The notes: generated by a model from the sequence alone, not told the origin. DNA of 64,000 nt from Gammaproteobacteria bacterium (GCA_014075255.1 CP046178.1:769616-833615); one strand, 5' to 3'. Positions 37,139 through 48,260 are shown, counted from the first letter of the stretch. A program made the numbers and translations.

Positions 37139-37450
37139 TTACCGAATAAAGCTACAGCAATAGTCAGTCGTTTCAACTATTTTCAGCTGAAACTTTGATT
37201 TGGCTGGAACTTCAAAAGTTTCGCCGCCATGTATCATTTTCCATTTACTATTGGGCAAAAGAACCCCTAACTTTCCAGAAATAATCTCCATCTGCTCTTT
37301 ATCATCTGTATTAAACTCATATTCACCTGGCAGCATAATTCCCAATGTTTTGAGGGAGCCATCTTGAAAGACTACTGAGCGGCTTGTTACTTTCCCATCA
37401 AAATAGATATTTGCCTCACGAACTACCGACACATTTTCAAATTCAGACAT
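37139..37450 (-). CDS. ppnP: Pyrimidine/purine nucleoside phosphorylase PpnP
   Basis: A 103-aa single-cupin enzyme of the PpnP (YaiE, DUF1255) family, which phosphorolyses several nucleosides. Recognised by [29 protein letters not shown] and [13 protein letters not shown], with [10 protein letters not shown] at the end. Length is slightly above E. coli YaiE. It sits 40 bases after recQ on the same strand. Confidence 0.9.
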   Translation of the reverse strand: MSEFENVSVVREANIYFDGKVTSRSVVFQDGSLKTLGIMLPGEYEFNTDDKEQMEIISGKLGVLLPNSKWKMIHGGETFEVPAKSKFQLKIVETTDYCCSFIR

Positions 37451-37489
37451 GTTTCAAATTCCTTTAGTATTTTTTTGTTTTATTTAGTG

Positions 37490-39643
37490 TTAGATAGAAG
37501 CTTGCACGCATCGTAGCAGCCCGTAATCATAAACACCTTCCAATGCCTCAAAGACAGGTTTTAAACGTTTTTCTTTATCCTCTCCAAATGATTCAATAGC
37601 AAAGACGATTTCATCGTATTTTTGCTCATCTAATTCAAGCACCTCTTTGACGTCTAACAAACCTGTTTCAATTGCAGCGGATAAATGTGTGTACACCGTT
37701 GTGCTGGTTAACTGACGTTCCTTAGTGATCTGATCTATGCTTTTACCTTGCTGATAAAGCATCAGTGTTTCATTTACCGTTTGCGACAAATTGTTATCTA
37801 ATAACTCTGACAGAGGGTATTTCGATATCTCTTTAATAAATTGTTTTCCAAAACGTGTAAGTTTCTGCTCACCCACACCAGTAATATCACTCATAGCACT
37901 TAATGTCAGCGGACGTTCTTTTAACATTTCTTGCAATGTTGAATCATGGAATATTACATAAGGAGGCACACCCGCTTTTTCTGCTAGCGACATTCTGAGA
38001 GAGCGTAATGCATCCCACAATGCTTCGTCTTGGGGTCGAACGGTCTGCTTTCCTTTTTTGCCCGAAACTTGCTTTTCTTGTTTTTCCATCTTGCGCAACT
38101 GCAAGCTCAGTTCGCCACGTAACAATGGTCTACATTTCTCGGTTAATCGCAATGCACCATGTCGCTCAATATCAATTTCTAAATACCCTAGCGCAATCAA
38201 TTGACGCATCATCACGCGCCATTCAGCAGTGGAGAACTCTTTACCTATTCCATAAGTGCTCAGTTGATCATGCCCATTGCGTTGAATACGGTCATTTTCT
38301 TTACCAAGTAAGATTTCTACAATGTAATTCACACCAAAACGTTGTTCAGTGCGATACACACAAGATAATGCCATTTGCGTAGCTTCCGTCGCCTCCCACT
38401 TTTGAGGAGGATGCAGACAGTTATCACAGTTGCCACATATTGCACTTACTGCTTCATCAAAATATTCCAATAATGCCTGCCGACGACAACTGACTAACTC
38501 ACACAAACCTAACATTGCTTCCAGCTTATGATACTCTACCCGTTTATGAGTATCGTTAGCATTCGAATTTTGGCTGAACTGCCGTAAGGTAATAACATCT
38601 TTCAAGCCATATGCCATCCACGCATTGGCTGGCAAACCATCCCTGCCTGCACGCCCGGTTTCTTGATAGTAGGCTTCAATGCTCTTGGGTAGATTAAGAT
38701 GTGCAACAAAACGAACATCCGGTTTATCAATACCCATTCCAAACGCAATCGTTGCAACAATAATCACTCCTTCTTCTCGCAAGAAGCGGCGTTGGTTCTC
38801 TTGTCGCACCTCGCTAGATAAGCCTGCATGGTATGGCAATGCCACTCTGCCTTGATCTGTTAACCATTCCGCAACAGAATCTACTTTTTTACGTGATAAA
38901 CAATAGACAATACCTGCATCATCTGCATGATTCTGCGAAAGGAAGGTCCACAAACGCTGTTTAGTGTTCGCACCATCATTTATCGCATAATGAATATTGG
39001 GTCGATCAAAACTGTCGATAAAGATTTTGGCTTGTTCTAATTGCAGTTGTGAAATAATCTCTTCACGGGTGCGCTGATCGGCAGTAGCGGTTAAGGCAAT
39101 TCTGGGCACATCAGGATAGCGAGTATGAATGGATTTCAGGCGTTGGTATTCAGGCCTAAAGTCATGTCCCCATTGCGACACACAATGTGCCTCATCAATA
39201 GCAAACAAAGACAATCGGGCATTATCCAACAGTCTCATCATTCTTTCGGTTAATAAACGCTCAGGTGCAACATAGAGAATATCCAACTCACCGTTGACTA
39301 ATTCTTGCTCAACTGCGGTAGCGTCATGATATCCAAGACTTGAATTCAAATATGCCGCCTTCACACCTAGCTGTTTAAGCGCATCCACCTGATCTTGCAT
39401 TAAGGCTATCAGCGGTGACACCACAATACCCGTTCCATCGCGCACTAATGCTGGAATTTGATAACACAGTGATTTACCCCCACCGGTAGGCATTAATACC
39501 AATGCATCTTCACCTTGCAGCAAGGCATCGATAATATTCTCTTGAGAAGGGCGATATTCTTGAAAACCAAAAGTGGTTTTTAAAATTTCGTGGGCACGCT
39601 GCAACAAAGTGGAAAGAGTCTTATCAAATAATTGGAAAAGCAT
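37490..39643 (-). CDS. recQ: ATP-dependent DNA helicase RecQ
   Basis: 3'-5' DNA helicase of recombination and fork repair. Helicase motifs are VLMPTGGGKSLCYQIPAL, DEAHCVSQWGHDFRPEY, TATADQRTR and YQETGRAGRDGLPA. The zinc-binding Cys cluster ICGNCDNC and the winged-helix RQC domain follow, then an HRDC domain (about residues 520-600). An extra C-terminal helix-turn-helix region (about 615-700) is lacking in E. coli RecQ (609 aa) but common in longer RecQs. I chose ATG 39643 (717 aa); the longer frame begins with TTG 39682. Confidence 0.96.
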   Translation of the reverse strand: MLFQLFDKTLSTLLQRAHEILKTTFGFQEYRPSQENIIDALLQGEDALVLMPTGGGKSLCYQIPALVRDGTGIVVSPLIALMQDQVDALKQLGVKAAYLNSSLGYHDATAVEQELVNGELDILYVAPERLLTERMMRLLDNARLSLFAIDEAHCVSQWGHDFRPEYQRLKSIHTRYPDVPRIALTATADQRTREEIISQLQLEQAKIFIDSFDRPNIHYAINDGANTKQRLWTFLSQNHADDAGIVYCLSRKKVDSVAEWLTDQGRVALPYHAGLSSEVRQENQRRFLREEGVIIVATIAFGMGIDKPDVRFVAHLNLPKSIEAYYQETGRAGRDGLPANAWMAYGLKDVITLRQFSQNSNANDTHKRVEYHKLEAMLGLCELVSCRRQALLEYFDEAVSAICGNCDNCLHPPQKWEATEATQMALSCVYRTEQRFGVNYIVEILLGKENDRIQRNGHDQLSTYGIGKEFSTAEWRVMMRQLIALGYLEIDIERHGALRLTEKCRPLLRGELSLQLRKMEKQEKQVSGKKGKQTVRPQDEALWDALRSLRMSLAEKAGVPPYVIFHDSTLQEMLKERPLTLSAMSDITGVGEQKLTRFGKQFIKEISKYPLSELLDNNLSQTVNETLMLYQQGKSIDQITKERQLTSTTVYTHLSAAIETGLLDVKEVLELDEQKYDEIVFAIESFGEDKEKRLKPVFEALEGVYDYGLLRCVQASI

Positions 39644-39754
39644 TATGACTGATAAGCGAGATAAGTTGAATTTTATTAACAAGTGCGATGTTGATCAAAA
39701 TATGACTGTATAATAATCGATACAAGACCGCACCAAACTTATCCGCGTTCAGCT

Positions 39755-40033
39755 ATGAAAAACCGAGAACCTGAAAAACTTATAAAAAAACATGAGAAGT
39801 TGACTCATACCGATATGATGAAAGTTGATTCACATGTGCAAAGAGAAAGTGATGGATGGTTTCTGAATACCTTAATGATCGATGGCTGTGATGCACCTTT
39901 TAAATACAAGCGCAAAAAAAAATACAAAAATCTACAAGGTCAGCGAGTAAACCTCACTTATTATGCAAATAGTGAAAATGTAGCCGGCATGGAAATGGAA
40001 ATAATGACCGTTGTAAGAATAAAAGTGTCGTAG
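39755..40033 (+). CDS. Hypothetical basic protein
   Basis: Unrecognised 92-aa protein, divergent from recQ. It has a Lys-rich N-terminus and a KYKRKKKYKNLQGQRVNL patch, so nucleic-acid contact is possible. No membrane segment or signal. The sequence looks constrained (WFLNTLMIDGCDAPFKYKRK). The RRM gene starts nine bases after its stop, suggesting one transcript and perhaps a shared RNA-related role. Confidence 0.6.
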   Translation: MKNREPEKLIKKHEKLTHTDMMKVDSHVQRESDGWFLNTLMIDGCDAPFKYKRKKKYKNLQGQRVNLTYYANSENVAGMEMEIMTVVRIKVS

Positions 40034-40042
40034 AATACACCA

Positions 40043-40279
40043 ATGAAACTACTTGTCCGAAACCTTGCACGCACCACCACAGAAGCCAAACTTAGAGAAA
40101 TGTTTGAAGTTTATGGCACCCTACAATCTTGCTCGCTAATAATAGATGAGGAGACAGGCACTTCTAAAGGATTTGGCTTTGTAGAAATGCCAAAAATGGG
40201 TGAAGCCAAAGCAGCTATGGTAAATCTTAATTATACCGATGTAGATGGAAGTAGAATTCGGGTGAAAAAAGCCAATTAG
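40043..40279 (+). CDS. Small RNA-binding protein with a single RRM domain
   Basis: A 78-aa stand-alone RNA recognition motif. RNP2 is LLVRNL at residues 3-8 and RNP1 is KGFGFVEM near residues 45-52, with the aromatic residues needed for RNA stacking. Such proteins occur in cyanobacteria and many proteobacteria, some cold-induced. It is probably cotranscribed with the preceding basic protein. A weak A/T hairpin at 40303-40326 may end this transcript. Confidence 0.92.
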   Translation: MKLLVRNLARTTTEAKLREMFEVYGTLQSCSLIIDEETGTSKGFGFVEMPKMGEAKAAMVNLNYTDVDGSRIRVKKAN

Positions 40280-40327
40280 ATTTAATGAATTTAAAGATTA
40301 GTAGAAAAAGACTCCGACCTCTTTTTA

Positions 40328-40615
40328 TTATTGATTGAAATATGAATTACCATCAAGATCCTTAAAACAAGGAAAGAATTCACCAATAAAGCGCATCATT
40401 TCTTCTTCGTCTTCATTGCTGTCCATATAACTTCTCCAATCGCTCTCTATCATGCATTGTTTAATCTGCTGCTTCACTGCATCTAAGCATTCGTCATTTT
40501 CGCCACAATCTTCATTTAATTGATATTCCATAGTCTTCATAAATGCAAATTCTTCTACCTTTTCCGAAGAACAGCCACCGGTAAGTAATAAGGTGAAAAT
40601 AATTGCGTTTCTCAT
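40328..40615 (-). CDS. Small putative lipoprotein
   Basis: A 95-aa protein with a short hydrophobic leader and lipobox-like LLTGGC, so Cys16 would be lipidated after signal peptidase II cleavage. Thr at -3 is a weaker match. The mature part is acidic and has four Cys (DCGENDECLD, QCMIE, FPCFK), which could form two disulphides in the envelope. I chose ATG 40615, two bases after the stop of the GGDEF/EAL gene, over a TTG at 40621. Function unknown. Confidence 0.6.
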   Translation of the reverse strand: MRNAIIFTLLLTGGCSSEKVEEFAFMKTMEYQLNEDCGENDECLDAVKQQIKQCMIESDWRSYMDSNEDEEEMMRFIGEFFPCFKDLDGNSYFNQ

Positions 40616-40617
40616 AA

Positions 40618-42225
40618 TCAATTTGTCCTAACAATACTTATTAACTCATCCGCTAGAATTGCAGAGCTAAAATAGTACCCTTGGCCATTTTTTATACCAT
40701 AGTCTTTTGCAATTCCGAACACTTCTTCACTTTCAATACCTTCTGCAGTAGTGGTTAACTTCAATTGTTGAGCAATTTCTTTTGCATGCTGAATGATAGC
40801 CCTGCTGTCCTCATCTGTTGCAGCATTGACCATAAAGGATTGATCGATTTTTAATTCATCAAAAGGCAATCTCTTTAAATATTCTAATGATGCATGCTTA
40901 GTTCCATAATCATCCAAACTAAATGATAACCCTAATTTTTTATATGCAAGCATTGAACCACGAATTTCATCAACATTATCGATACTAGACGTTTCAGTTA
41001 GCTCTATTTTGAGCATTCTCGGAAGCCAAGAATGTTTTTTGATCAGCGATTTTAACGCTTGCTGAAAATCTTTATTCAAGAATCCATGCGCAGTAATATT
41101 CATTGCAATGGGTAGATTAATGTCTTTTTCATTCCATTCAATCAACAAATTACTTACATTTTTAAGTAACCAAAGATTTATTTCGTAAATGAGACCTGTT
41201 TTTTCTGCATATGGAATAAACCTACCTGGATCCAATAACCCGTAGTTAGGATGTTGCCAACGAATTAAGGCTTCTGCTGAGATGAGATTTTTATCGCTTA
41301 AACGTACTTGAGGCTGGTATAAGATCGTTAATTGCTCTTCTTGAATGGCACGCTGCAGCATGCCAATAATTTGAATGTCTTCTAAGTGCTCATCTGCAGT
41401 TTCAGAGTTATACATGACTACGGACTCACCGCTCTTTTCTGCTGCTATGAGTGAGTTTCTGGCTTTTTCTATTAGTTCTATACTGTTTTGAGCATTTTTA
41501 GGGTATACCGACACACCAATAGAAACTCCCACGTCCGTAGGCTTACCTTCCACTGCAAGCGGTACTTGTACGGATTCCGCTATGTTCTTAGCAATAGCAT
41601 GAATATGGTCTTGATCAGTAACTGGATTTATTAACACTGCAAATTCATCACCGCCCAAACGTGCGATTAAATCTGTTTTCCTTAAGGAAGCGCGTATACG
41701 ACTCGATATTTCTTGCAATATTGCATCACCCACAAAATAGCCTAATGTTTCATTAATGACTTTAAAACGATTTAAACCGATGATGAGCAATGCTAATTCG
41801 TCATCTTCTCTGCGGGAGACATTGAGTGTTTTCTCTAATTGTTCATTAAAAAAGGTTAAGTTAGACAAACCGGTTAAATCATCATGTGTGGCATAGTAAT
41901 GCTCTAATGTCTCTGACTTTGTTAGGTTAACGGCAAGCTCAAAGCTTGATTTGGCTGTCAGCCTAATAAAGACCGCAGTAATGTATGCACTAAATGCTAA
42001 AAAATAATGAACTGGCTCTAATGGGCTGGTAAGAATTAGAAGTAGAAATGCTACAAAGAGAGCGATTAAAACAAAGGCCACAAGAATGAGCCCATTTAAA
42101 GTTTTATTATCTTCTTGAAGATCTTTTACCTGCAGAAGTCTTTGCGTGGCGTAGATAATAATTAAAATTGCTGCGCACACCACAACGGACAAAGCATAAT
42201 TTTGCCAGTTGTGCATAACGTTCAT
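40618..42225 (-). CDS. Membrane GGDEF/EAL protein, probably a c-di-GMP phosphodiesterase
   Basis: A 535-aa protein with two or three N-terminal membrane helices (to about residue 90). The GGDEF domain has GGDEF at 191-195 and an RxxD inhibitory site, RKTD at 182-185. The EAL domain follows, with SAEALIRW, LTETSS, SLDDYG, DELKID, AEGIES and NGQGYY. The metal-binding Asp of the usual DLDxFK motif is Gly (IIGLNRFK), so cyclase activity is doubtful. The EAL residues for metal and substrate are present. It lies 12 bases after fumC and is followed by a small lipoprotein gene. Confidence 0.9.
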   Translation of the reverse strand: MNVMHNWQNYALSVVVCAAILIIIYATQRLLQVKDLQEDNKTLNGLILVAFVLIALFVAFLLLILTSPLEPVHYFLAFSAYITAVFIRLTAKSSFELAVNLTKSETLEHYYATHDDLTGLSNLTFFNEQLEKTLNVSRREDDELALLIIGLNRFKVINETLGYFVGDAILQEISSRIRASLRKTDLIARLGGDEFAVLINPVTDQDHIHAIAKNIAESVQVPLAVEGKPTDVGVSIGVSVYPKNAQNSIELIEKARNSLIAAEKSGESVVMYNSETADEHLEDIQIIGMLQRAIQEEQLTILYQPQVRLSDKNLISAEALIRWQHPNYGLLDPGRFIPYAEKTGLIYEINLWLLKNVSNLLIEWNEKDINLPIAMNITAHGFLNKDFQQALKSLIKKHSWLPRMLKIELTETSSIDNVDEIRGSMLAYKKLGLSFSLDDYGTKHASLEYLKRLPFDELKIDQSFMVNAATDEDSRAIIQHAKEIAQQLKLTTTAEGIESEEVFGIAKDYGIKNGQGYYFSSAILADELISIVRTN

Positions 42226-42237
42226 TATGTGTTTGTT

Positions 42238-43626
42238 TTAAGCCTCGTGGATTCCGCCTTTCGTTAATGCAGCCGGGTCTAAGAGTTTCTTAATTTTCTC
42301 ATCACTCAAATCAGTCATTTCTTTGGCCACATCAAATACTGGTCTTCCAGACTTGTAGGCTTCTTTAGCTATTGCCGCACCTTTTTCATAACCAATGACT
42401 CGGTTCATTGCAGTTACTAAAATAGGATTCTTAGAAAGTGCATCATTTAAATTATCTTCATTAACTGTAAAGCCTTTAATGGCTTTGTCTGCTAACACCT
42501 TACAAGAATTGCTTAATAGCTGAATGCTTTGCAAAAGGTTAAAGCCAATGACAGGCAACATTACGTTTAATTGAAAAATACCCGACTGACCCGCCATGGT
42601 GATAGTGGTGTCGTTACCAATGACTTGTGTGCTTACCATAGCTACCGCTTCAGGTATTACTGGGTTTACTTTACCTGGCATGATACTGCTTCCAGGTTGC
42701 AATGCAGGCAGCGCAATTTCACCCAAGCCTGCTAATGGTCCCGAGTTCATCCAACGTAGGTCGTTAGAAATTTTCATCAAGCTCACTGCCAATGCTTTTA
42801 GCTGACCACTCATTTCTACAGCAGAGTCTTGTGTTGCTAACCCTTCGAATTTATTCGCTTTGGATGAAAATTTTACGTTAGTTAACTCAGTTAGTTCTTT
42901 TGCAACTAACTCTCCAAACTTTTCATCAGCATTAATCCCACTACCCACTGCAGTGCCACCTTGTGCCAGTTGGCGCAAACGATCTAACGAATCATCAATG
43001 CGCTCAATTGAATATTCTATTTGTTGCGCCCATGCATTGATTTCTTGGCCCATCGTGACAGGCATGGCATCCATTAAATGGGTGCGACCGGTTTTAACTA
43101 ATTTTTCGCATTCGTGTGCTTTATTTTTTAATGTGCTGAATAAGTGAGCTAGCGCTGGCTTGAGCTCTTCTTCTATTTGCAAACATGCACTAACATGAAT
43201 CGCAGTAGGAATAACATCATTCGAACTCTGACTCATGTTAACGTGGTCATTCGGATGTATTTCAACTTCGCCAACTGAATTAGCAAGGTGGGCAATTACC
43301 TCGTTGGCATTCATATTGGTACTGGTGCCAGAACCGGTTTGAAAAACATCAATGGGAAATTGCCCGTCGTAATCACCGCTCGCGACACTCATCGAGGCTT
43401 TTTTAACACAGGACTCCACATCCTTAGACATTAATCCTAACTCGGTATTCGCTCCGGCACATGCAGTCTTAATTAATCCTAATGCGCGTATAAATTGTCT
43501 AGGCATGACCAAACCACTAATGGGGAAGTTTTCTACAGCTCTTTGTGTTTGCGCGCCGTAAAGTGCGTCTGCTGGTACTTTTAGTTCACCCATGCTGTCC
43601 TTTTCAGTGCGGAAATTTTCACTCAT
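42238..43626 (-). CDS. fumC: Class II fumarate hydratase
   Basis: Iron-independent fumarase converting fumarate to malate. The 462-aa product has the superfamily signature GSSIMPGKVNPV. It also carries GSGTSTNMNANEVIAH and the TGRTHLMDAMPVTMGQE segment, both typical of fumarase rather than aspartase. It is divergent from purB with a 209-base gap that contains a repeat array. The GGDEF/EAL gene follows closely. Confidence 0.96.
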   Translation of the reverse strand: MSENFRTEKDSMGELKVPADALYGAQTQRAVENFPISGLVMPRQFIRALGLIKTACAGANTELGLMSKDVESCVKKASMSVASGDYDGQFPIDVFQTGSGTSTNMNANEVIAHLANSVGEVEIHPNDHVNMSQSSNDVIPTAIHVSACLQIEEELKPALAHLFSTLKNKAHECEKLVKTGRTHLMDAMPVTMGQEINAWAQQIEYSIERIDDSLDRLRQLAQGGTAVGSGINADEKFGELVAKELTELTNVKFSSKANKFEGLATQDSAVEMSGQLKALAVSLMKISNDLRWMNSGPLAGLGEIALPALQPGSSIMPGKVNPVIPEAVAMVSTQVIGNDTTITMAGQSGIFQLNVMLPVIGFNLLQSIQLLSNSCKVLADKAIKGFTVNEDNLNDALSKNPILVTAMNRVIGYEKGAAIAKEAYKSGRPVFDVAKEMTDLSDEKIKKLLDPAALTKGGIHEA

Positions 43627-43680
43627 CTTATTTCTCTTTATAGTTCCAAATAATTTGTAGATCTTGCGTTTATCGGCTCA

Positions 43681-43770
43681 TGGCAAAATAGTGTATTTTG
43701 TGACCTCAGAATGGTACAAAGTGTACCTACAGAATGGTGTAAAGTGCACCTACAGAAAGGTGTATTTTGT
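43681..43770. repeat. Tandem imperfect 22-23 bp repeats between fumC and purB
   Basis: Units begin at about 43681, 43703, 43725 and 43748. The middle two are clearest: ACCTCAGAATGGTACAAAGT then ACCTACAGAATGGTGTAAAG. The junction at 43713-43727 is the perfect dyad GGTACA-AAG-TGTACC, and the next unit has the near-dyad GGTGTA-AAG-TGCACC. The outer units carry GTGTATTTTGT. The spacing is about two helical turns. It may be a cluster of protein-binding sites or the end of a degraded mobile element. Confidence 0.7.
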
Positions 43771-43823
43771 TGGTTTCGATGTACTCCAACATGTATTAAT
43801 AACCTCTAATTAATCTGATTTAA

Positions 43824-45206
<1,383 letters not shown>

Positions 45207-45216
45207 TTTGCTTCTT

Positions 45217-46308
45217 TTAGCCTGCTTCTTTAGGTATAAAGAAATTATCTAACTTCTTAGTTAATGCATCTTGTGTAATATTTGGGAATAGATACGCCCA
45301 TCCATTTAATCTTTGCTTAGATTTTTCAGCTAATTCTGCTGCTGCTTTAGGGTCAGACTTTAGAGCAGAATCCGAGGTGGATTCTGTTTGATTCTCGTTA
45401 TTTACAATATTTAGATCTACATCAGCAGCTGAAAACTCTACTTCTACAGTGAAGTATTTATCAATTTCTAATGTGTACGCTTTAGTGGTTATGGTCAAGC
45501 CATCAAAAGTTTTAAATATCGTTACGACTGGAACGATAGATTCGGTATTAAGTGTTGAGAATGTCGCCACATCACGAAGTTGCAAAGAAGATAAAGCATT
45601 TGCAACTTGATAGATTTCTGATTCTGATAAACTCATATCCTCAGGAATCGAGGCATCTAGTGTATATTCATATTCCTCTTCGCCATCATTGGCAATGTTT
45701 ACAATTTCACTATCCGGATGTTGTATTTGAACAGACTTTATTCTTTCTGGTGGAATATCTAGAATATCTTTTTGCAACCAATCCGTTACAGCACGTTTGA
45801 TATTTAATTTTTTATTGATCAGCCAACTCTGTTGGCCGTCTTTTCGGCGAACATACTGTGTATTTTTACCACTACTGCCATTGTTGCCAAAGATAATATC
45901 GTTTACCCCATCTAAGCCTTCAAGTGTGAACAAAACACCTTGTGCCTTTATATGACTAACGTCTTCAACTCCAAGCTTGCTGTAATTATCAGGATTAGAT
46001 GTTTTTGCTTCCGCTAATTTTGCATCGGCAAGGCCGGTAAGCATAAGACGCACTGCTGCAATATTTGCTTGATAGCCATCACGATTATCCACTACCCAAC
46101 CATTCTCCGACTTGCTTACTTCTGAAAGTAGCACACCGCCAGACTCTGTAACCGCAAACTTACTAACACTGTTTAAGTTATCTACTAAATCAGGAATAAG
46201 ATGAGTATTCGCATCAGCCGATTGTTGAATCGGATCCGAGTTGAAGTAATAAGCTATTACACCGATAGCTAAAGCGCCTAATAATAAGAGCAGAGTTTTT
46301 GATTTCAT
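45217..46308 (-). CDS. DUF4340 protein of a Gld-like ABC system
   Basis: A 363-aa envelope protein with an N-terminal membrane helix (residues 4-22) and a periplasmic part of two DUF4340-like repeats: ESGGVLLSEVSKSENGWVV, EDVSHIKAQGVLFTLEG and GQQSWLINKKLNIKRAVTDW. It is the last gene of the leftward ABC unit 45217-49744, a common partner of GldG-type proteins in many bacteria. Function is unknown; probably an accessory envelope subunit. It is convergent with purB, 10 bases apart. Confidence 0.8.
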   Translation of the reverse strand: MKSKTLLLLLGALAIGVIAYYFNSDPIQQSADANTHLIPDLVDNLNSVSKFAVTESGGVLLSEVSKSENGWVVDNRDGYQANIAAVRLMLTGLADAKLAEAKTSNPDNYSKLGVEDVSHIKAQGVLFTLEGLDGVNDIIFGNNGSSGKNTQYVRRKDGQQSWLINKKLNIKRAVTDWLQKDILDIPPERIKSVQIQHPDSEIVNIANDGEEEYEYTLDASIPEDMSLSESEIYQVANALSSLQLRDVATFSTLNTESIVPVVTIFKTFDGLTITTKAYTLEIDKYFTVEVEFSAADVDLNIVNNENQTESTSDSALKSDPKAAAELAEKSKQRLNGWAYLFPNITQDALTKKLDNFFIPKEAG

Positions 46309-46345
46309 AACTGACTAACTAGAAGACTCGAAGCTAAATACGACC

Positions 46346-48256
46346 TCATACCCCTAGAGCACGTTTTCTTTTTCGTGATCTAATAAAAGATAATATTAGT
46401 GCCAAAATTGATATAACAATAGGCACTAATCCAATATTTATAAATTTTAATTTTGAACCAAGTTTTTCTATATCTAGATCCAGATTATGTCGAACTTGTC
46501 TAAGCTCTTTACGAACTTTAAATTTATCTTGCTGAAATCTGATTATTTCTTCCTCTTGTTCTGCAGACAGTTCCAATTCATTACTATCATCACGTACTTT
46601 TTGCAGCTCAACCAATTTTGCTTCTGTTTCAGTAAGCTTAGCCTGTAGCACTTCTTCCGTTGATCTAAATTTTTTATCAGCAGCTAAACGCAAATCATTC
46701 ACCACCACAAAAGGCCGAGTAGAAGTTTCACGACCACGAATACTGATTAAGTCTGTGCTACCGGTAAGATTATCGATCGCATTAATAATCAAGTCGCCAT
46801 TATTCGCCCAAGAATTAAAGATTTGCTCACCAAAGAATTCCTGCACTTGAACCCACATGCGATCACTAAGCATGTCAGTATCGGCCACTACAATTAAATT
46901 CGCTTCATCTTCGACGCTTACTAAATGCTCACCATATTTAGATTCATCAACTTTCTTAGCACCCGACATAGCAGGCCTAGTTTCAAATGCAGAATTCAGT
47001 TTGCCTTCTATTCTTGCTGACAAAATATATTTCTCGCCTGTTGGCTCAAAACCATTGCTCAATTGATTTAAGTCTGGAAGAAATCGAAACCTGGAGGCTT
47101 CAATTAAGGTTGAATCATCACTAGAGGTTACGATAGGGGTTATATTTATATCCACACCCTCTTTCGCTTTGATAAAGCCGGATACGCCAGCACTGATAAC
47201 TTCCAACTCTGAAGAAATTACATCGTCAGCATCGATGTCTTCATTTGTGACGGCCAATAAACCATAGTGCCGTGATTGTCCATTATGCGCACCACCCACA
47301 GTCAAAGCATACTTTCTATCTAAAACCACTTTGCTTGCATCGAAATCGATTCCCCAAGCATCAAATAATGTTTTCAAGCTAGAAGTACGACCACCCTCTA
47401 CTTCTAAAGGTGAATCTTGCTGTTTAACAGGTATATCTACTTCAGAATGAGGGTCTACAAAGAAAATCGCTTTACCGCCGCGCATTACAAATTGATCAAT
47501 CGCGTACTGTGTGGGCACCGTGATATTCTTTGGGTGCACAACCATCAATATGTCTACATCCGCATCAATTAAGTCAGTAGTCACATCAAGCTGCTTCACT
47601 TCAAATAACTGCCTCATTTGAGCCACGATAGCCCAGGCCTTAGTCATTTGAGTAGTTTCCATGTCAAAGCCGCCAAAAATTGGAAGCTGAGTAATAATAC
47701 CTACTACGGTCTTCTTAGGATTAGATAGTGTAGTGAGTAGCTTGCTAACATCGTATTCTAAAAACTGTTCGCGCTGTGGCTGGAAAAACGGCAACACTTC
47801 GACATCTCCAACCGCATTACTCGCCGCTAACCCAAAATACATATTTTCACCGGTTGCACCGACTGGAATAGCTTGTAGGCCAAACGAACCAGCTTGGTCT
47901 TCTTCCTCTGAAAACGGTAACGGATCTACAATATTGAGAGCTATATTGCCGTTAGAAAGCTGTTCGTATTCTTTTAATAATTCTTTAACACGGGTGGCAT
48001 AGGTACGCAGCTGCGGAACATCTTTACTGGCCTTATCTGAATAAAATAAATACATGGTAACCGGCTCTTCAATACTCTTAATAATATTCCGAGTACCATC
48101 GGTTAATGTAAAAAGTTCGTTTTCAGTAAGATCGATGCGTGTATTAGTAAACAGAGTACTGCTCACCATGTTCACAACCAGGAACAATACAATTAGCACT
48201 AGCAGACCAATAACTGTAAATGATTTTGTTTTCTTGCTTACTATTTGGGATGCCAT
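46346..48256 (-). CDS. GldG-like ABC transporter auxiliary protein
   Basis: A 636-aa protein with an N-terminal membrane helix (about 13-33) and a large periplasmic region with ABC-transporter-auxiliary features (YSDKASKDVPQLRTYATRVK, NIVDPLPFSEEED). A coiled-coil-like segment (about 555-600) and a C-terminal membrane helix follow. It starts four bases after the stop of the permease gene, so it is coupled to it. The GldG name comes from Bacteroidetes gliding, but these systems are widespread in non-gliders and the cargo is not known. Confidence 0.85.
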   Translation of the reverse strand: MASQIVSKKTKSFTVIGLLVLIVLFLVVNMVSSTLFTNTRIDLTENELFTLTDGTRNIIKSIEEPVTMYLFYSDKASKDVPQLRTYATRVKELLKEYEQLSNGNIALNIVDPLPFSEEEDQAGSFGLQAIPVGATGENMYFGLAASNAVGDVEVLPFFQPQREQFLEYDVSKLLTTLSNPKKTVVGIITQLPIFGGFDMETTQMTKAWAIVAQMRQLFEVKQLDVTTDLIDADVDILMVVHPKNITVPTQYAIDQFVMRGGKAIFFVDPHSEVDIPVKQQDSPLEVEGGRTSSLKTLFDAWGIDFDASKVVLDRKYALTVGGAHNGQSRHYGLLAVTNEDIDADDVISSELEVISAGVSGFIKAKEGVDINITPIVTSSDDSTLIEASRFRFLPDLNQLSNGFEPTGEKYILSARIEGKLNSAFETRPAMSGAKKVDESKYGEHLVSVEDEANLIVVADTDMLSDRMWVQVQEFFGEQIFNSWANNGDLIINAIDNLTGSTDLISIRGRETSTRPFVVVNDLRLAADKKFRSTEEVLQAKLTETEAKLVELQKVRDDSNELELSAEQEEEIIRFQQDKFKVRKELRQVRHNLDLDIEKLGSKLKFINIGLVPIVISILALILSFIRSRKRKRALGV

Positions 48257-48260
48257 ATGC

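Noticed and set aside
40303-40326. A/T hairpin (AAAAAGA...TCTTTTT) after the RRM gene as a strong terminator
   Set aside because: The stem is nearly all A/T and short. It is mentioned in the gene entry only as a weak possibility.
40618-42225. Active diguanylate cyclase based on the GGDEF motif
   Set aside because: The metal-binding Asp is Gly in GLNRFK, so cyclase activity is unlikely although the motif itself is intact.
43681-43770. CRISPR array
   Set aside because: There are only about four units, directly abutting with no spacers, and no cas genes in the window.
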